Of a DNA stretch of 56,498 nucleotides, positions 52,080-56,498 are shown piece after piece (the first letter of the stretch is position 1; each line of letters opens with the position of its first letter). This DNA is from Sulfuricaulis sp. GTDB lineage: Bacteria; Pseudomonadota; Gammaproteobacteria; Acidiferrobacterales; Sulfurifustaceae. Both the position numbers and the translations under genes were made by a program. The notes under the pieces are model-generated. The model did no database searches. It saw only the letters and a program-made list of their open reading frames with translations, and was not told where the DNA came from. Location of the stretch: contig NZ_JANLGY010000027.1 in NCBI RefSeq assembly GCF_024653915.1, positions 1-56,498 on the forward strand, given 5' to 3'.

Positions 52080-54188
52080 TCACCATGTCGCTTCCACGCC
52101 TGCGTACAGCGTGCGAGGCAGGCCTGGCGCGAATACCGGCGTGCTGGAGCTGATGGAGGCGCTCTCCGCGTAACGCACGTCGGTCAGGTTGTGCACGCTG
52201 CCGAAGACCGAGAGGCGCGACGCGAGCGGCCAATTGGCGCGCAGATTAAACAGGTTGTGTCCGTCGTATTGGGTGGTGTTGGCCTGATCCATCCAGTACG
52301 ACCCCAGGTTCACCCATTCCAGTTGCACGCGCCTGCCTGCCGCCGGCACCCACGACAGCCGCGTGTTGCCGATTCGCCGCGGCGCCGATTCGATTTCCTT
52401 ACCGTTCAAATCGGCGGTTGGTGAAACCTGCCATTCTCTATAGAAATGTGTGGCGTAGGACAACGCGGCATCGAGGCGAAGCGCACCGCCGAGCGGAATT
52501 CCCAGCCCTGCCTCGACACCGCGGTGCAGTGTCTCACCGGCGTTCATGGACTGGGTGACGTTGGTGGCGGGATCGCGAAACGACACGATGTCATCCTGCT
52601 TGCTGAGATAGTAAACCGCGAGATCATAATTCATTCCCGCCGCGCGCCCGCGCGCGCCCACTTCGAACTGGTCGGCCTTGATCGGATCCAGTCCGAGGGC
52701 CGACTGGGCGTTACCCTGCGCGACGACTGCGCTGGTCGCGCGCGTGGGCCGGAACAACTGGCTCTCCGAGGGGGCGCGGAAGCCGTGGTTCCAGGCCGCA
52801 AACACGCTCGTGTTCTCCCCGACGGCGTAAGTCGCGCCGAGTTTGGGGCTGACGTGGCTGAAATTGACAGAGGTGTCGGCGGCGTGGCCATAGAAACTGC
52901 TACCAACCTGCAAGGCATTGTCGGTCAGATTGTTGTCGTAGTCGTAGCGCATGTCGTCGTAGCGCAGTCCCGCCGTCACGCGCAGCCGCTCGCTCGGCGA
53001 GAATTCTGCATGCAAGTAGGGCGAGACAGCCAGGAACGCAACATCATATTCATAGGTGCGCGGCCCAACGGTATAGCTCGTGAACACGCGTGAGGCACCT
53101 GTGCCGGTGCTGGTGACGGTGAGGCTGTTCTCCTCGCGCCCTCCCGGGCTGTAATCGAGATCGAGGCCCACGATCAGGCGCGCGCGCAGCGGCTCGAAAT
53201 CCTTGCGCCACTTGCTGAGCACCCCGAACGACTGGTTCGAGGTGGTGTACAGCTGCGGATCGAAGCTCAGCGTGAAGTTCGGCAGAAGCGTCATGCTGTC
53301 GTCGCGGACGTAGGGAATCACCGACACCAGCGTGTCGCCCGACTCGCGCTCGAAGGCGCTCGACAGGCGCACCGCGTCCACCTCGCGGAAGGCGATGGAG
53401 TGATAGTTCTTCGTCGGATGGTTATCGTAATCGTCCTGGATCAGCGGCGCGTTGGCGCCGGTCTGCTGGTCGATCGTCGAGTACGAGAGCACGGTTTTCG
53501 CGACTGCATTGTCGCCGAAAGCGTGGTCCCAGCGTGCGGTCGCGCTCTGGCGGTCGTAGGCCGTGGCATCGCGCCAGCCGTCCGAGTCGGTGAGGTTCAC
53601 ATCCGCGCGCCAGGCATCGACACCATGCGTGTTGCCGCCACCCGCGAGTATGCGCTTCCAGCCATGCCCGCCGGCCTCGGCGCTGGCAGTGACCTCGCCG
53701 GTCGCGGGCGGGGTGCGTGTCAGCACGTTCACCACGCCGCCGATCGCGTCCGAGCCGTAGAGCGCGGTGCCCGGGCCGCGGTTGATTTCCACGCCGCCCG
53801 CCTGCGGCACGTTGATCTCGTAGAGCGCGTTGTGGTTGAAGAAACCGGTTGAGCGCACCGGCACGCCGTCTTCCAGAAAGAGATAGACCGGGCTGGTCGT
53901 GATCGGCTGGCGTATGGCGGTCATGTGGCCTTCGCCGTTGGTGATGTTGACGTGCACGCCGGGCACCTGGCCCATGACCTCGGTAGGATGGGCGGGTTTG
54001 TCCTGGCGCAGAGTCTCGCCCCCGACGATACCTATCGAAGCCGGCGTTTCGGCGAGCGTTTGGGCTTCACGTGTGCCTGTCACGGTGACTTCTTCATGCC
54101 GGGTCACGGCTGTATCTGACAATTCTGCCGCCCTGGCTGTGGCAACCATTAACAGGCAGACCGAAAGAAGAGACAGGTAAAGCCTCAT
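52080..54188 (-). CDS. TonB-dependent outer-membrane receptor
   Basis: A 702-residue receptor: signal peptide (LSLLSVCLLMVATARAAE), TonB box region EEVTVTGTREAQT, plug (GVEINRGPGTALYGSDAIGG, then VVNVLTRTPP) and a 22-strand barrel ending LYAGVEATW with the terminal aromatic. No N-terminal signalling domain. Ligand unknown: siderophore, metal chelate, cobalamin or glycan. First gene of a tight four-gene operon with its own TonB; the array of tandem repeats lies directly upstream. Confidence 0.9.
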   Translation of the reverse strand: MRLYLSLLSVCLLMVATARAAELSDTAVTRHEEVTVTGTREAQTLAETPASIGIVGGETLRQDKPAHPTEVMGQVPGVHVNITNGEGHMTAIRQPITTSPVYLFLEDGVPVRSTGFFNHNALYEINVPQAGGVEINRGPGTALYGSDAIGGVVNVLTRTPPATGEVTASAEAGGHGWKRILAGGGNTHGVDAWRADVNLTDSDGWRDATAYDRQSATARWDHAFGDNAVAKTVLSYSTIDQQTGANAPLIQDDYDNHPTKNYHSIAFREVDAVRLSSAFERESGDTLVSVIPYVRDDSMTLLPNFTLSFDPQLYTTSNQSFGVLSKWRKDFEPLRARLIVGLDLDYSPGGREENSLTVTSTGTGASRVFTSYTVGPRTYEYDVAFLAVSPYLHAEFSPSERLRVTAGLRYDDMRYDYDNNLTDNALQVGSSFYGHAADTSVNFSHVSPKLGATYAVGENTSVFAAWNHGFRAPSESQLFRPTRATSAVVAQGNAQSALGLDPIKADQFEVGARGRAAGMNYDLAVYYLSKQDDIVSFRDPATNVTQSMNAGETLHRGVEAGLGIPLGGALRLDAALSYATHFYREWQVSPTADLNGKEIESAPRRIGNTRLSWVPAAGRRVQLEWVNLGSYWMDQANTTQYDGHNLFNLRANWPLASRLSVFGSVHNLTDVRYAESASISSSTPVFAPGLPRTLYAGVEATW

Positions 54189-54283
54189 TTTTTATTCCCC
54201 CAGTGGTTACGTCATAGTTATCGATTTGTCGCCATCCTAGCGTGCGTTTCCGGTTGCCTGAATGCGGTAAATCGTCGCGCGAC

Positions 54284-54540
54284 AATTTGTCGCAGACCAT
54301 CCTTGGTCTGCGCCCTCTGGGCGCGCTAAAGCGCGACCAAATTCGCTCCCGGCGAATTTGTGTCACACCCATCCCTGGGTGCGACCCCTCCGCACTTCGT
54401 GCTCCGGGGCCGGCCTTCGGCCGTCCAAATTTGTGTCGCAGGCTGTCTTTGGCCCGCGCCCTTCGGGCGCGCTAAAGCGCAGCCAAATTCGCCTGGAGCG
54501 AATTTGCAAAGTCCATTCCTGGTCTGTGGCAAAATGCCTC
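54284..54540. repeat. Tandem array of hairpin-rich units with a period of about 72 bp
   Basis: AATTTG recurs at 54284, 54355, 54428 and 54501 (spacing 71, 73, 73). Units 1 and 3 share GCGCTAAAGCGC and a 9-bp hairpin CAAATTCGC/GCGAATTTG; unit 2 is more diverged. Near each unit start a hairpin appears with an ATCCNT-like loop (CAGACC-ATCCTT-GGTCTG; CACCC-ATCCCT-GGGTG). The array fills most of the 368-bp gap between the divergent receptor and regB genes. Confidence 0.75.
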
Positions 54541-54556
54541 TAAAGAAAGGTACCTC

Positions 54557-55837
54557 ATGGAGCCAATGCCCTCGCTGCCGTCCACGAACGCCATCAACCT
54601 GCGGCGCCTGATCGTGTTGCGTTGCATCGCGCTGGCCGGACAGTTGTTGGCGGTGTGGGTGGCGGTGACCAGTTTGCACATGGCACTGCCGTTGCGGCCG
54701 CTGATCGGCATCATCGCAGCGATGGCGCTGTTCAACTTCATGACGTGGCTGCGGTTGCGGCGTCCCTGGCCGATCTCCGAAGCCGAATTATTCGGGCATC
54801 TGGTTCTGGACGTAGTGGCGCTGACTGCGCTGCTTTATTTCAGCGGCGGTTCGACCAATCCGTTTGTGATTTTGTATCTGCTGCCGCTGGCGCTGACCGC
54901 CGCCGCCTTGCCCGCGAGTTACGCGTGGGCGATGGTGGCGGTGAGCATGGCCTGTTACACCTTATTAATGTTTTTTTATGTCCCGCTGCCGCACAGCCAG
55001 GCTGAACATGATGATTTCGGCCTGCACGTGCTTGGGATGTGGCTCGGTTTTCTGCTGAGCGCGGCATTGATCGCCTGGTTTGCCGTGCGCATGGGTGAAA
55101 CGCGCCGCAGCCGCGACCGCCTGCTGGCGCAGATGCGCGAGGACGAGCTGCGCAACGAGCGCATCGTGGCGCTCGGCACGCTCGCCGCGGGTGCGGCACA
55201 TGAACTGGGCACTCCGCTGGCTACCATGGCGGTGCTGGCCAAAGAAATGGAGCGGGACGCGATGGCCGCGCCGCCACTGCGCGATAATCTGCGTGTCCTG
55301 CGCGAACAGATTGACCGCTGTAAATCCATACTTTCATCGCTGTCGGCCTCGGTGGGCGCATCGCGTGCCGAGGGCGGTCGGAGCGTACAGCTGGAAAATT
55401 ATCTGGCCGATGTGGTTACGCATTGGCAGGGCATGCGCCACGGCGTTTCCGTGCGGCGTCATTTCGAGGGCACGCGACCCTCGCCCGAAATCGTCGCGGA
55501 GCAGACACTGAGCCAGGCCATCGTGAATATATTGAACAATGCGGCCGATTCCTCGCCCGATAATGTCGAAATCAGCGCGCGCTGGAACGAGCAGGAGCTG
55601 GTGCTCGAGATCAGCGATCGCGGCGCGGGACTGACGCCCGATGCGGCGCGCACTGCCGGTCAGCCGTTCTTCTCCACCAAGGCGCCGGGGCAGGGTCTTG
55701 GTCTGGGATTGTTTCTGGCGCACGCCACGTTGCGCCGTCTCGGCGGGTCGGTGCAAATGTATAATCGCGAAGGCGGCGGCCTGTGCACGCAGTTGATCAT
55801 GCCCCTGTCCAGTCTGCGCGTGGAGAGACCTTCATGA
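54557..55837 (+). CDS. regB: Redox-sensing histidine kinase RegB/PrrB-like
   Basis: A 426-residue kinase: six membrane helices, the quinone-binding motif GGSTNPF (97-103), H-box AAGAAHELGTPLA with His215, the redox-active cysteine Cys255 in IDRCKSIL and an ATPase domain (NILNNAADSS, ISDRGAGLTPD, GQGLGLGLFLAHA). These features define the RegB group that senses quinone/oxygen state. ATGA overlap with regA. Possible targets here include the alternative oxidase (inference). Confidence 0.93.
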   Translation: MEPMPSLPSTNAINLRRLIVLRCIALAGQLLAVWVAVTSLHMALPLRPLIGIIAAMALFNFMTWLRLRRPWPISEAELFGHLVLDVVALTALLYFSGGSTNPFVILYLLPLALTAAALPASYAWAMVAVSMACYTLLMFFYVPLPHSQAEHDDFGLHVLGMWLGFLLSAALIAWFAVRMGETRRSRDRLLAQMREDELRNERIVALGTLAAGAAHELGTPLATMAVLAKEMERDAMAAPPLRDNLRVLREQIDRCKSILSSLSASVGASRAEGGRSVQLENYLADVVTHWQGMRHGVSVRRHFEGTRPSPEIVAEQTLSQAIVNILNNAADSSPDNVEISARWNEQELVLEISDRGAGLTPDAARTAGQPFFSTKAPGQGLGLGLFLAHATLRRLGGSVQMYNREGGGLCTQLIMPLSSLRVERPS

Positions 55838-56385
55838 ATACCGAGCATACGTCGGATAAACCGTCCCTGCTTCTGGTGGACGACGATGCCACCTTCTGCC
55901 AGGTATTGTCAGCGGCGCTCGAGCGGCGCGGGTTTTCGGTGCGCGTGGCGCACAACGTTACCGAGGGTTTCACGGCGGCGGAAAGCGACTCACCCGAGTA
56001 CGCCATCGTTGACCTCAAGATGCCCGGACCTTCGGGTCTTGAGCTGGTGAAAAAATTGAAGGATCTGGATACGCACACCCGGATCGTCGTGTTGACGGGT
56101 TACGCCAGCGTTGCCACGGCGGTGGAGGCCATCAAGCTCGGCGCCATTCATTACCTCGCCAAGCCCGCGGATGCCGATGAGATCGTCGCCGCTTTCCAGC
56201 GCGACAGCGGTAACGCGGCAGTGCCGGTGGAGACCAAACCCCTGCCATTGTCGCGCCTGGAATGGGAGCACATTCAGAAAGTGCTGACGGAATGCGGCGG
56301 CAATATCTCGGAAACCGCGCGCCGGCTTGGCATGCACCGGCGCACGCTTCAGCGCAAACTTGCAAAAAGACCGGTAAAAGCTTAA
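55834..56385 (+). CDS. regA: Response regulator RegA/PrrA/ActR-like
   Basis: A 183-residue regulator: receiver with DDD (16-18) and phospho-acceptor Asp60 (IVDLKMPGPSG), and a C-terminal Fis-type helix-turn-helix (ISETARRLGMHRRTLQRKLA) that is nearly invariant in RegA. ATG 55834 overlaps the regB stop. Partner of RegB in redox control of respiration and carbon fixation genes in relatives. Confidence 0.95.
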   Translation: MNTEHTSDKPSLLLVDDDATFCQVLSAALERRGFSVRVAHNVTEGFTAAESDSPEYAIVDLKMPGPSGLELVKKLKDLDTHTRIVVLTGYASVATAVEAIKLGAIHYLAKPADADEIVAAFQRDSGNAAVPVETKPLPLSRLEWEHIQKVLTECGGNISETARRLGMHRRTLQRKLAKRPVKA

Positions 56386-56401
56386 TTGACAGGATTAAGC
56401 A

Positions 56402-56475
56402 GGGCGAGCCGGAAACAGACGAAGACACTTAACGTGTCTTCGTCCCGGCGAGCGCCCCGCCACGGATGGCGGGGC
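56402..56475 (+). repeat. Three-helix structured repeat, copy 3
   Basis: Plus strand: GGGCGA, helix C GCCGG/CCGGC, spacer AAACA, hairpin A (stem GACGAAGACAC, loop TTAAC), linker GAGC, hairpin B (stem GCCCCGCC, loop ACGGAT). All helices pair perfectly. Lies 16 bp after the regA stop and may serve as its 3' end. Similarity to copy 2 extends beyond hairpin B (ATCGAA motif). Confidence 0.8.
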
Positions 56476-56498
56476 CGAGTGTATCGAAGCCTCCGTGG

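Noticed and set aside
54284-54540. CRISPR-like array
   Set aside because: Unit spacing is regular but the units diverge in sequence, there are no constant repeats with unique spacers, and no cas genes are present.

Overview
The window looks like chromosomal DNA of a GC-rich gammaproteobacterium. Evidence: the mreBCD-mrdA-rodA-mltB-rlpA-dacC-dat-lipB-lipA and thiS-thiG-trmB gene orders, the mutY-yggX pairing, Rof, RegB/RegA and gammaproteobacterial-type tRNAs. A TusA-like tandem protein, RegBA, an alternative oxidase and an EpsF/EpsG-type exopolysaccharide locus would fit an environmental, possibly sulfur-oxidising lineage related to Acidiferrobacterales or Chromatiales. That placement is inference; no rRNA is present.

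Layout. (1) 1-9156 (+): end of an exopolysaccharide locus: chain-length protein EpsF (cut by the window edge), EpsG-type kinase, ExoQ/Wzy-like polymerase, acyltransferase, a HAD domain fused to a membrane domain, two family-2 glycosyltransferases and a flippase. Most of these genes overlap by 4 bases. (2) 9207-11560 (-): a FemAB/GNAT-like acetyltransferase and a JmjC/cupin-like protein. (3) 11600-12600: decayed DNA with a PAS relic and a frameshifted relic of a polysaccharide export protein. (4) 12601-13878 (+): four small envelope/stress proteins (BON lipoprotein, CsbD-like, DUF1328, PA2779-like). The CsbD-like frame is broken by a 7-bp tandem duplication. (5) 14072-20021: alternative oxidase, AsmA-like protein, ATP-grasp enzyme, ErpA, and divergently a second YggX plus a radical SAM protein ending in a CCAEP motif. 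(6) 20059-24184 (-): tRNA-Phe behind a truncated tRNA, YggX, MutY, a START-like protein, a second AsmA protein and tRNA-Gly(CCC). (7) 24260-32970: diguanylate cyclase, ThiS/ThiG, TrmB, GIY-YIG, SirB1-like, a MoaD-like protein without Gly-Gly, metallo-hydrolase, Rof, CPXCG protein, LexA, DinB and a tandem TusA-like protein. (8) 33282-46386: an HD-GYP regulator, then the cell-shape, peptidoglycan and lipoate operon on the minus strand. (9) 46512-49715 (+): gatCAB. (10) 49705-54188 (-): TonB-dependent receptor, beta-propeller lipoprotein, thioredoxin-like protein and private TonB. (11) 54557-56385 (+): RegB/RegA.

The most unusual signal is non-coding. Three copies of a roughly 75-nt element (20176-20250, 20709-20783, 56402-56475) can form the same three-helix fold. 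All helices are perfectly paired in every copy although their sequences differ, while the loops and one linker are almost invariant. One copy abuts a truncated tRNA and another supplies the stop codon of mutY. A tandem array of hairpin-rich units with a period of about 72 bp (54284-54540) shares the same hairpin-loop motif and lies between regB and the TonB-dependent receptor gene. Three further intergenic elements (26482, 31059, 38898) have matching inverted arms built of short G-rich repeats. The best protein-level candidates for an undescribed system are the four-gene TonB-dependent uptake operon and the ErpA/ATP-grasp/YggX/CCAEP radical SAM cluster.
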